From positions 1 through 5,029 of the forward strand of contig JAHELO010000165.1 of assembly GCA_024644145.1 (NCBI GenBank): a DNA stretch of 5,029 nt. Reading direction: 5' to 3'. Under the pieces are notes generated by a model. That model saw nothing but the letters and a program-made list of their open reading frames with translations, was not told the origin of the DNA and did no database searches. The stretch comes from Christiangramia sp. (lineage in GTDB: Bacteria; Bacteroidota; Bacteroidia; Flavobacteriales; Flavobacteriaceae). This document shows positions 1 to 5,029 of the stretch, in pieces. Position numbers and translations under genes: made by a program. Numbering within the stretch: position 1 is the first letter of the stretch; every line of letters begins with the position of its first letter.

Positions 1-42
1 CTCACTCCCCATTCCGCACCAGAAACTCTTGTTAAATCTCCC

Positions 43-73
43 TTTGAACTTCTAAGAATCTTTATTACCTTGT
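43..73 (+). promoter_or_regulatory. Weak candidate promoter for the small membrane protein gene
   Basis: TTTG at 43-46 matches the Bacteroidota -33 element. It is followed 19 nt later by TACCTTGT at 66-73, which matches the TAnnTTTG -7 consensus at four of its six fixed bases, as if one T were missing. Spacing is good but the -7 box is poor. The box ends 20 nt before the ATG at 93. Alternatively, the gene is co-transcribed from a gene left of the window. Confidence 0.25.
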
Positions 74-92
74 ATTCTTTAAGACATTAAAA

Positions 93-272
93 ATGATCGA
101 TTTAGACCAGGAAACCTGGATTTATCTTACCATTATTGCTGTATTTCTTGCTTATTTTCTCTGGAACTCAAGAAAATCGAGAAATATCAAGAAACAACGA
201 AAAAACCGAAATTTCCGAAAAAGATACTGGGAGCGTAAACAGGAAAAAGAATCAGATTCTGTTCCTGAATAA
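93..272 (+). CDS. Small single-pass membrane protein with basic tail, function unknown (59 aa)
   Basis: I do not recognise a named family. The frame runs from ATG at 93 to TAA at 270-272. The product starts with a short acidic segment (MIDLDQE), then a hydrophobic, aromatic-bounded stretch at residues 9-24 (WIYLTIIAVFLAYFLW) that fits one transmembrane helix. Residues 27-52 are strongly basic, with 14 Lys/Arg in 26 positions, and the last seven residues are polar and acidic. By the positive-inside rule the tail should be cytoplasmic and the N-terminus periplasmic; this is inference. The organised acidic / hydrophobic / basic layout is unlikely in a random AT-rich frame, which is the main argument that it is real. 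There is no Shine-Dalgarno, as is usual for Bacteroidota; the leader is A-rich (cattaaaaATG). A weak promoter candidate lies at 43-73. It is followed by 223 nt before the next gene. A chance ORF remains possible. Confidence 0.68.
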   Translation: MIDLDQETWIYLTIIAVFLAYFLWNSRKSRNIKKQRKNRNFRKRYWERKQEKESDSVPE

Positions 273-345
273 CCTGTTCCATTCCCTCCCCTATCAGCCG
301 GATTAATTTGGAACACTTCCCTTTGATCAAGGTGGATCATATAGG

Positions 346-364
346 CAGGTAAATAATTAACCTG
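346..364. promoter_or_regulatory. Imperfect 19-nt palindrome, operator-like
   Basis: The sequence CAGGTAAATAATTAACCTG reads as its own reverse complement at eight of nine base pairs around a central A, with one A/A mismatch. Five-base arms CAGGT/ACCTG flank an AT-rich core, the form often seen for dimeric helix-turn-helix regulator sites. It lies about 130 nt upstream of the adenosyltransferase start, in a gene-free stretch. There is no following T-run, so it is not a terminator. A chance palindrome cannot be excluded and only one copy is present. Confidence 0.3.
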
Positions 365-438
365 AGCTCAATATTCGAACAAAACGAAGAGCATTGAATT
401 CCGAAGTAATTATCGCCACCTTTTCGAAAGAAAGATTA

Positions 439-469
439 TTGGAGTCCAGAAAATTCTGAAGTATATTAC
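439..469 (+). promoter_or_regulatory. Weak candidate promoter for the adenosyltransferase gene
   Basis: TTG at 439-441 is followed after 20 nt by TATATTAC at 462-469, which matches TAnnTTTG at four of six fixed bases. The box ends 27 nt before the ATG at 496, close to the 26 nt seen for the better promoters in this window. That positional agreement is the main support; the last two bases of the -7 box do not match. Confidence 0.3.
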
Positions 470-495
470 CGCTTGAAATCTTACAGAGAAAATTT

Positions 496-1068
496 ATGAA
501 GATATATACAAAAACCGGTGACAAGGGTACCACTTCTCTTTTTGGAGGCACCCGTGTTCCCAAGCATCATATAAGAATAGAAAGTTACGGTACTGTAGAT
601 GAACTAAACTCTCACATCGGGCTATTAAGAGACCAGGATACAGATAAGGAGACTAAAGAGTTTCTAATGGAAATTCAGGACCGATTATTTACCATAGGTT
701 CTATCCTGGCTACAGATCCTGAAAAAGAGAAACTAAAGAACGGGAAAGACAGGCTCAATATTCCGCGGATATCTGCAGAAGATATTGAGAAACTGGAAAA
801 AGCAATGGACCAGATGAATGAGGAATTGCCTGCAATGACGCATTTTGTATTACCAGGCGGCCACCAAAGCGTGTCATTCTGTCACATAGCCCGCTGTGTA
901 TGCCGTCGTGCGGAGCGGCTTTCCAGTGCATTATATGACATTGAAAAGTATGATGACAGCGTACTTATCTACCTGAACCGACTTTCAGACTACCTATTTG
1001 TGCTGGCACGGAAGTTGACTAAACAATTAAACGCTGAAGAAGTACAATGGATCCCAAAAAAATCATGA
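496..1068 (+). CDS. Cob(I)alamin adenosyltransferase, PduO-type (ATP:corrinoid adenosyltransferase)
   Basis: This enzyme transfers the 5'-deoxyadenosyl group of ATP to cob(I)alamin, giving adenosylcobalamin and triphosphate, in the cytoplasm as a trimer (family knowledge). The 190-residue length is normal for the PduO type. The N-terminal ATP-binding signature is intact at residues 3-20 (IYTKTGDKGTTSLFGG then TR), followed by the YGTVDELNS block with D35. The active-site segment has HFVLPGG at 116-122, with F117 in the place of the phenylalanine that displaces the lower cobalamin ligand. It continues as HIARCVCRRAER at 130-141; R133 and R137 correspond to the arginines that in Lactobacillus PduO pair with the Asp of VDELN and contact triphosphate. 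The LNRLSDYLF block at 160-168 and the late W185 are also typical. ATG 496 is chosen because the conserved family N-terminus begins there and an in-frame TGA lies at 457-459. No other cobalamin gene and no recognisable B12 riboswitch is nearby. Likely users are methylmalonyl-CoA mutase or class II ribonucleotide reductase elsewhere. The names cobO, pduO and mmaB are all used for such proteins, so no symbol is given. Confidence 0.96.
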   Translation: MKIYTKTGDKGTTSLFGGTRVPKHHIRIESYGTVDELNSHIGLLRDQDTDKETKEFLMEIQDRLFTIGSILATDPEKEKLKNGKDRLNIPRISAEDIEKLEKAMDQMNEELPAMTHFVLPGGHQSVSFCHIARCVCRRAERLSSALYDIEKYDDSVLIYLNRLSDYLFVLARKLTKQLNAEEVQWIPKKS

Positions 1069-1093
1069 TCCTTTTTAAATTCTAAAAAATTTG

Positions 1094-1108
1094 TTGCGAA
1101 ATTCGCAA
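1094..1108. promoter_or_regulatory. Perfect 7-bp inverted repeat with 1-nt centre
   Basis: TTGCGAA-A-TTCGCAA is a perfect dyad 26 nt after the adenosyltransferase stop. It is the only GC-containing island in a very AT-rich gap. It could be a protein-binding site, or a small RNA hairpin (stem TTGCG/CGCAA, loop AAATT) stabilising the 3' end of the upstream mRNA. A canonical terminator is unlikely because AAAAGATTGAG, not a T-run, follows it on the + strand. It is about 70 nt upstream of the next promoter's -33 element, rather far for a simple repressor site. Confidence 0.35.
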
Positions 1109-1165
1109 AAGATTGAGAATTTTATTATGTTCTTATTATTATTGTATAAATAATAGATTTTTTTC

Positions 1166-1195
1166 TTGGCTATTAAGTCAAAAAAATTATTTTTG
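1166..1195 (+). promoter_or_regulatory. Bacteroidota-type promoter of the DUF2795 gene
   Basis: TTG at 1166-1168 (-33 element) is followed after exactly 19 nt by TATTTTTG at 1188-1195, a perfect match to the TAnnTTTG -7 element used by the Bacteroidota primary sigma factor. Transcription should start a few bases past 1195, leaving a leader of roughly 20 nt before the ATG at 1221. This is the best promoter in the window. Confidence 0.72.
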
Positions 1196-1220
1196 CCAAA
1201 ATTTAAAACCCGATTAATCA

Positions 1221-1442
1221 ATGTATTGGACTTTAGAATTAGCATCCTATTTAAGTGATGCCCCCTGGCCGGCCACCAAAGACGAGTTAATAGACTACGC
1301 CATCAGAACCGGAGCACCGCTTGAGGTTGTTGAAAATCTTCAGGCCATTGAGGATGAGGGCGATTCTTATGACTCTATTGAGGAGATCTGGCCAGATTAT
1401 CCTACAGATGAGGATTACCTCTGGAACGAGGATGAATATTAA
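1221..1442 (+). CDS. DUF2795 domain-containing protein, small and highly acidic (73 aa)
   Basis: It resembles the short DUF2795 proteins that flavobacteria carry next to secA; the biochemical function is unknown and none is claimed. The first 45 residues carry the recognisable part: MYWTLELASYL, then APWPATKDELIDYA and a GAPLEVVENLQ segment, which suggests a compact helical fold. From residue 43 the chain is dominated by acid (EDEGD, SIEEIWPDYPTDEDY) and ends NEDEY. There are 21 Asp/Glu against two basic residues (K20, R29), a net charge near -19, and no cysteine. No signal peptide or membrane segment is visible, so it is likely cytoplasmic. ATG 1221 is supported by the promoter ending 26 nt upstream and by the conserved-looking N-terminus. 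The leader (gattaatcaATG) has no Shine-Dalgarno. A terminator follows the stop, so it is probably monocistronic, with secA beginning 89 nt after its stop on the same strand. Confidence 0.9.
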   Translation: MYWTLELASYLSDAPWPATKDELIDYAIRTGAPLEVVENLQAIEDEGDSYDSIEEIWPDYPTDEDYLWNEDEY

Positions 1443-1466
1443 TTTGACAACACGCAAAAAATAGGG

Positions 1467-1495
1467 AAAAGTCTCATTCATGAGGCTTTTTTTTT
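1467..1495 (+). terminator. Rho-independent terminator after the DUF2795 gene
   Basis: AAAAGTCTCA at 1467-1476 pairs with TGAGGCTTTT at 1481-1490 around a TTCA loop, giving ten pairs of which one is a G-U wobble. The second arm runs into nine consecutive T (1487-1495). Hairpin plus T-run, 25 nt after the stop codon, is a standard intrinsic terminator. It should separate the DUF2795 transcript from secA, though the AU-rich base and wobble could allow some read-through. Confidence 0.85.
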
Positions 1496-1506
1496 GCTTA
1501 AATTTG
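1477..1506 (+). promoter_or_regulatory. Candidate secA promoter abutting the upstream terminator
   Basis: TAAATTTG at 1499-1506 is a perfect TAnnTTTG -7 element starting only four bases after the terminator T-run ends. It ends 26 nt before the secA ATG, the same offset as for the preceding gene. The expected -33 position, 19 nt upstream, holds TTC (1477-1479) instead of TTG and falls in the terminator loop. The -7 box is therefore well supported and the -33 only partly so. Confidence 0.6.
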
Positions 1507-1531
1507 AACCCCTTTAAATAAAAAAACCAAT

Positions 1532-4500
1532 ATGAGTTTTTTAAATTCTGTATTAAAAGCTTTCGTAGGCGACAAGTCTAAGAAGGACGTTAAAGAAATA
1601 CAACCCATAGTTAATAAAATAAAGGCTCTGGAGCCAGATTTCGAGGCCCTTAGCCTTGATGAGCTTAGAGCCAAAACTTCTGAATTCAAAGCGAAGATCT
1701 CTGAAGCCACCAAAGAGGTGAAAGAAAAGATCGAATCTTTAAATAAAGAGGCTGATGAGACCGATGATATCACCCGCAAGGAAGATATTTATGCAGAGGT
1801 TGATGCTCTTAAAGATAAAGCTTATGAACTTTCTGAAGCTGTTCTAAACGATATCTTACCAGAGGCTTTCGCGACTGTAAAAGAAACTGCAAAACGTTTT
1901 GTACATAACCCACAGTTAAAAGTGAAAGCTACTGCCTTTGATCGTGAGATCTCGGCAGAGAAGGATTATGTTACCTTAGAAGATGAATATGCCATCTGGA
2001 ACAATTCATGGGATGCCGCAGGAAAGCCGGTAACCTGGGATATGATTCACTATGATGTTCAGCTTATTGGAGGGGTTGCCATGCACCAGGGAAAGATTGC
2101 CGAAATGCAAACTGGTGAAGGTAAAACTCTTGTGGCAACTTTACCTATGTACCTCAATGCCCTTACCGGTAATGGAGTACACCTGGTAACTGTGAACGAC
2201 TACCTGGCCAAACGTGACAGCGCGTGGATGGCCCCTATATTTCAGTTTCATGGGTTAAGCGTTGATTGTATAGATTATCACCGCCCCAATTCAGCCGCCC
2301 GTAGAAAGGCCTATAATGCCGATATTACTTACGGTACCAATAATGAATTCGGTTTTGATTATCTGAGAGATAATATGTCTCACGCACCAGACGACTTGGT
2401 ACAAAGACCGCATAACTATGCGATCGTGGATGAGGTGGACTCTGTTTTGATTGATGATGCGCGTACACCCCTTATCATATCTGGTCCCGTTCCTAAAGGG
2501 GATACTCATGAATTTATGGAATTGAAACCTGCGATAGAAAATATCGTAGAGGCTCAGCGTAAATATCTGGTAAAAGTTTTAGCTGAAGCTAAAAGGCTTA
2601 TCAAAGAAGGTGACACTAAAGAAGGTGGTTTCCAGTTATTAAGAGTTTACCGTGGTCTGCCAAAGAATAAAGCTCTTATCAAATTCCTAAGTGAGGAAGG
2701 TGTTAAGCAATTACTGCAGAAGACCGAAAATCATTACATGCAGGATAACAACCGGGAAATGCCAAAGGTTGATGCCGAATTATACTTTACCATTGAAGAA
2801 AAGAGCAATCAGATAGACCTTACAGATAAAGGTATTGAGTTTCTTTCCGGAAAAGATGACCCTGATTTCTTCGTGATGCCTGAAATTGGCATGGAGATCT
2901 CCAGGATCGAAAAAGAAGGTCTCGCTCCGGAGGAAGAAGCAGAAAAGAAAGAAGAACTATTCAGAGAATATAGTGTAAAAAGTGAACGTATCCACACCTT
3001 GCGTCAACTACTAAAATCTTATACCCTATTCGAGAAAGACACCGAATATGTGGTAATAGACAATAAGGTGAAGATCGTAGATGAGCAGACCGGTCGTATC
3101 ATGGAAGGTCGTCGTTATAGCGACGGTTTACACCAGGCAATTGAGGCCAAGGAGAATGTGAAGATCGAGGATGCTACGCAAACCTTTGCAACGGTAACCC
3201 TGCAGAACTACTTTAGAATGTACCGCAAGTTATCTGGTATGACGGGTACAGCGGTGACTGAAGCTGGTGAATTCTGGGAGATCTACGAACTGGATGTGGT
3301 TGAAATTCCAACCAACAGGCCTATTGCCAGACACGATAAAGAAGATCTTGTTTACAAAACCAAGCGTGAAAAATACAACGCAGTTATAGATCACGTGACC
3401 GATCTTTCCAAAGCCGGAAGACCGGTACTTATTGGTACAACTTCTGTAGAGATTTCAGAATTACTTAGCCGTATGCTGAAATTGAGGAATGTACCTCATA
3501 ATGTACTGAACGCGAAACTTCATAAAAAGGAAGCAGATATCGTGGCCGAGGCCGGGAAATCTGGAATCGTTACCATCGCCACCAACATGGCAGGGCGTGG
3601 TACCGATATTAAATTAAGTCAGGAAGTTAAAGATGCAGGCGGTCTTGCTATAGTGGGTACAGAACGTCATGATTCCAGACGTGTAGACCGCCAGTTACGG
3701 GGTCGTGCAGGTCGTCAGGGAGATCCGGGAAGTTCTCAGTTCTATGTTTCCCTTGAAGATAACCTGATGCGTTTGTTTGGTTCTGAAAGGATCGCGAAAC
3801 TAATGGACCGTATGGGCCTTGAAGAGGGTGAAGTGATTCAGCATTCCATGATCTCGAAATCCATTGAAAGAGCTCAGAAAAAAGTAGAAGAAAACAACTT
3901 TGGGGTTCGTAAAAGGCTTCTGGAGTATGACGATGTGATGAATGCTCAGCGTGAGGTTATTTACAAACGCCGTTACCATGCACTGTTTGGTGAGAGACTT
4001 AGAGTCGATCTTGCCAATATGATCTTTGATATTTCTGAAACTATTGCTGAAACCAACAAGGCAGCAGACGATTATAAGAACTTTGAATTCGAATTAATCA
4101 GGAATTTCTCTATGAGTTCTCCTGTTTCTGAAGAGGAATTCAAAAAAATGAATGCGCAAAAGCTTGCCGGGGTAGTATATAAAGCTGCTTATAAGCATTA
4201 TGACGATAAAATGGCTCATAATGCTGAGCGTGCCTTCCCGGTGATCAAGCAGGTACATGAAGATGAGCGTAATAATTTCGAAAGAATATCTGTTCCCTTC
4301 ACAGACGGAAGCAAAACTTTGCAGGTGGTAACAAACCTGGAAAAAGCTTATGAAACTGAAGGTAAACAACTTATCAAGGATTTTGAAAAGAACATTACCC
4401 TGGCTATTATAGATGACGCCTGGAAAACTCATCTTAGAAAGATGGATGAGTTGAAGCAAAGTGTACAGCTAGCTGTACATGAGCAGAAAGATCCTTTGCT

Positions 4501-4888
4501 TATCTATAAATTTGAGGCTTTTGAGCTTTTCAAAGCTATGCTGGATAATGTGAACCGCGAGGTGATGTCTTTCCTTTTCAAAGGAGAGATCCCATCTGGA
4601 GGAGCACCAAGCATCCATGAAGCACGCCAGACACGTCCTAAAGAGAAAGTGGAAACTACTAAAGAGGATATCCCTAATCTTGACGAAAGAGCTGCACAAA
4701 GCAGAGCTGCCGGGAATACCCAGCGACAGCCAGAAGTAACCGAAACTATTGTGAGAGACAGACCAAAGATTGGCAGAAACGATAAGGTTACTATTAAGAA
4801 TGTGATGAGCGGTGAGAATAAAACTATGAAATTCAAACAGGCCATTCCTCTTCTGGATAAAGGAGACTGGGTGCTTGTTGACGAATAG
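1532..4888 (+). CDS. secA: Protein translocase ATPase subunit SecA (Bacteroidota long form, 1118 aa)
   Basis: SecA is the ATP-driven motor that pushes unfolded preproteins through SecYEG; it acts at the cytoplasmic face of the inner membrane. Domains in order: NBD1 with Walker A QTGEGKT (193-199, K198), VTVNDYLAKRD (219-229), YGTNNEFGFDYLRDNM (267-282) and Walker B DEVD (300-303) followed by LIDDARTPLIISGP; the preprotein cross-linking domain, about 315-510; the NBD1 return with GRIMEGRRYSDGLHQA (521-536) and GMTGTA (569-574); NBD2 with ATNMAGRGTDIKL (683-695) and QLRGRAGRQGDPGSS (721-735); then the helical scaffold/wing and two-helix-finger region, including DDAWKTHLRKMDEL near 961-974. At 1118 residues it is over 200 longer than E. 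coli SecA (901). Extra segments lie at about 59-103 and 125-170, before Walker A, and about 330-412 in the cross-linking domain. The C-terminal zinc finger is missing: C246 is the only cysteine. No truncation or frameshift is visible. ATG 1532 gives a typical SecA N-terminus. Stop TAG is followed in frame by TGA (4889-4891). A terminator follows, so it is likely a single-gene transcript. Confidence 0.99.
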   Translation: MSFLNSVLKAFVGDKSKKDVKEIQPIVNKIKALEPDFEALSLDELRAKTSEFKAKISEATKEVKEKIESLNKEADETDDITRKEDIYAEVDALKDKAYELSEAVLNDILPEAFATVKETAKRFVHNPQLKVKATAFDREISAEKDYVTLEDEYAIWNNSWDAAGKPVTWDMIHYDVQLIGGVAMHQGKIAEMQTGEGKTLVATLPMYLNALTGNGVHLVTVNDYLAKRDSAWMAPIFQFHGLSVDCIDYHRPNSAARRKAYNADITYGTNNEFGFDYLRDNMSHAPDDLVQRPHNYAIVDEVDSVLIDDARTPLIISGPVPKGDTHEFMELKPAIENIVEAQRKYLVKVLAEAKRLIKEGDTKEGGFQLLRVYRGLPKNKALIKFLSEEGVKQLLQKTENHYMQDNNREMPKVDAELYFTIEEKSNQIDLTDKGIEFLSGKDDPDFFVMPEIGMEISRIEKEGLAPEEEAEKKEELFREYSVKSERIHTLRQLLKSYTLFEKDTEYVVIDNKVKIVDEQTGRIMEGRRYSDGLHQAIEAKENVKIEDATQTFATVTLQNYFRMYRKLSGMTGTAVTEAGEFWEIYELDVVEIPTNRPIARHDKEDLVYKTKREKYNAVIDHVTDLSKAGRPVLIGTTSVEISELLSRMLKLRNVPHNVLNAKLHKKEADIVAEAGKSGIVTIATNMAGRGTDIKLSQEVKDAGGLAIVGTERHDSRRVDRQLRGRAGRQGDPGSSQFYVSLEDNLMRLFGSERIAKLMDRMGLEEGEVIQHSMISKSIERAQKKVEENNFGVRKRLLEYDDVMNAQREVIYKRRYHALFGERLRVDLANMIFDISETIAETNKAADDYKNFEFELIRNFSMSSPVSEEEFKKMNAQKLAGVVYKAAYKHYDDKMAHNAERAFPVIKQVHEDERNNFERISVPFTDGSKTLQVVTNLEKAYETEGKQLIKDFEKNITLAIIDDAWKTHLRKMDELKQSVQLAVHEQKDPLLIYKFEAFELFKAMLDNVNREVMSFLFKGEIPSGGAPSIHEARQTRPKEKVETTKEDIPNLDERAAQSRAAGNTQRQPEVTETIVRDRPKIGRNDKVTIKNVMSGENKTMKFKQAIPLLDKGDWVLVDE

Positions 4889-4911
4889 TGAGTCCCTATC
4901 ATAAATTATTT

Positions 4912-4945
4912 AAAAATCCTGAAGTAGTTTACTTCAGGATTTTTT
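4912..4945 (+). terminator. Strong Rho-independent terminator after secA
   Basis: AAAAATCCTGAAGTA at 4912-4926 is the exact reverse complement of 4930-4944. This gives 15 perfect pairs closed by GTT (or 14 pairs with a 5-nt loop), and the second arm merges into six T (4940-4945). It starts 24 nt after the secA stop. The A-run on its left side means it could also stop transcription coming from the right, although no opposing gene is visible. Confidence 0.93.
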
Positions 4946-4973
4946 ATTTACCCCTAGTCCGAAGGAATTTTAC

Positions 4974-4981
4974 TAGATTTA
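4974..4981 (+). promoter_or_regulatory. -7-like box ahead of the downstream gene
   Basis: TAGATTTA matches TAnnTTTG at five of six fixed bases (final G replaced by A). It ends 26 nt before the ATG at 5007, the same offset as the boxes of the DUF2795 gene and secA, which is the main reason to accept it. I see no TTG at a suitable -33 position; TTA at 4948-4950 is the nearest, at 23 nt. Confidence 0.4.
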
Positions 4982-5006
4982 ACATCTGTAACCAACTAAT
5001 CAATCA

Positions 5007-5029
5007 ATGAAAAAATTTTCAATAGAAAT
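5007..5029 (+). CDS. Start of a downstream gene, cut by the window edge
   Basis: ATG at 5007 opens a frame reading MKKFSIE followed by a partial codon AT. Support comes from context: it follows the secA terminator on the same strand, has a -7-like box at the window's usual 26-nt offset, and has an A/T-rich leader (ctaatcaatcaATG) close to that of the DUF2795 gene (gattaatcaATG). A lysine-rich MKK start is common both in membrane or exported proteins and in cytoplasmic ones. Seven residues do not allow any assignment of family or function. Confidence 0.5.

Noticed and set aside
1..12. Minus-strand ATG at 12-10 reading MGSE off the left edge, possibly a divergent gene
   Set aside because: Four codons cannot be evaluated.
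1..90. Open + frame from the left edge to TAA at 88-90, possibly the 3' end of an upstream gene
   Set aside because: It is only 29 codons, with nothing recognisable. An ending two bases before the ATG at 93 is suggestive, but a chance frame of this length is common, so it is not listed as a gene.
275..315. TGTTCCA/TGGAACA arms separated by 27 nt
   Set aside because: Short arms with a long loop and no T-run; too weak to call a terminator for the small membrane protein gene.
323..330. Palindrome TTGATCAA
   Set aside because: Eight-base palindromes are frequent by chance and this one is single-copy here.
273..495. Cobalamin riboswitch upstream of the adenosyltransferase
   Set aside because: I looked for the conserved B12-box-like core and its surrounding stems and saw none.
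357..563. Minus-strand frame of 68 codons overlapping the adenosyltransferase start, and another at 1287-1481 across the DUF2795 gene
   Set aside because: They overlap well-supported genes on the other strand and have no promoter or family signature.
1137..1155. AT-only inverted repeat TATTATT...AATAATA
   Set aside because: Such dyads are expected by chance in sequence this AT-rich, and no T-run or regulatory context supports it.
4504..4902. 132-codon open frame on the minus strand, and similar ones at 4094-4459, 2291-2509, 2809-2997, 4469-4699 and 1498-1779
   Set aside because: All lie antisense to the certain secA gene and have no recognisable family features; they are shadow frames.
1..5029. 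Mobile element, CRISPR array, tRNA, rRNA, or defence and biosynthetic cluster
   Set aside because: No direct repeat series, transposase or integrase-like protein, cloverleaf or rRNA-like segment was seen; gene content is housekeeping.

Overview
The window looks like chromosomal housekeeping DNA from the phylum Bacteroidota, most likely a marine Flavobacteriaceae member of the Gramella/Christiangramia type. Reasons: an 1118-residue SecA with the extra segments and zinc-finger-less C-terminus usual in that group; start codons preceded by A-rich leaders rather than Shine-Dalgarno sequences; and promoter elements of the Bacteroidota form (TTG about 19 nt ahead of TAnnTTTG). The genus is an inference from general resemblance, not a database match.

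Layout, all genes on the + strand: (1) 93-272, a 59-residue predicted single-pass membrane protein with a very basic tail, function unknown. (2) 273-495, a 223-nt gap holding an imperfect 19-nt palindrome and a weak promoter candidate. (3) 496-1068, a PduO-type cob(I)alamin adenosyltransferase. (4) 1069-1220, an AT-rich gap with a 15-nt dyad and a good Bacteroidota promoter. (5) 1221-1442, a 73-residue, extremely acidic DUF2795-type protein. (6) 1467-1495, a Rho-independent terminator. (7) 1499-1506, a perfect -7 box for the next gene. (8) 1532-4888, secA, two thirds of the window. (9) 4912-4945, a strong terminator with a 15-bp perfect stem. (10) 5007 to the edge, the first codons of another gene with its own -7-like box.

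The genes seem to be neighbours rather than one pathway. SecA is the ATPase motor of SecYEG-dependent protein export. The adenosyltransferase makes adenosylcobalamin for B12-dependent enzymes. The DUF2795 protein has no assigned role but sits directly before secA. Terminators and separate promoters suggest the DUF2795 gene, secA and the downstream gene are each transcribed on their own. In these three cases the -7 box ends exactly 26 nt before the A of the ATG.

I found no mobile element, CRISPR array, tRNA, rRNA or riboswitch, and no sign of a new multi-gene system. The points worth a second look are the small membrane protein, the lineage-specific SecA architecture, the acidic partner-like protein, and the promoter/terminator arrangement.
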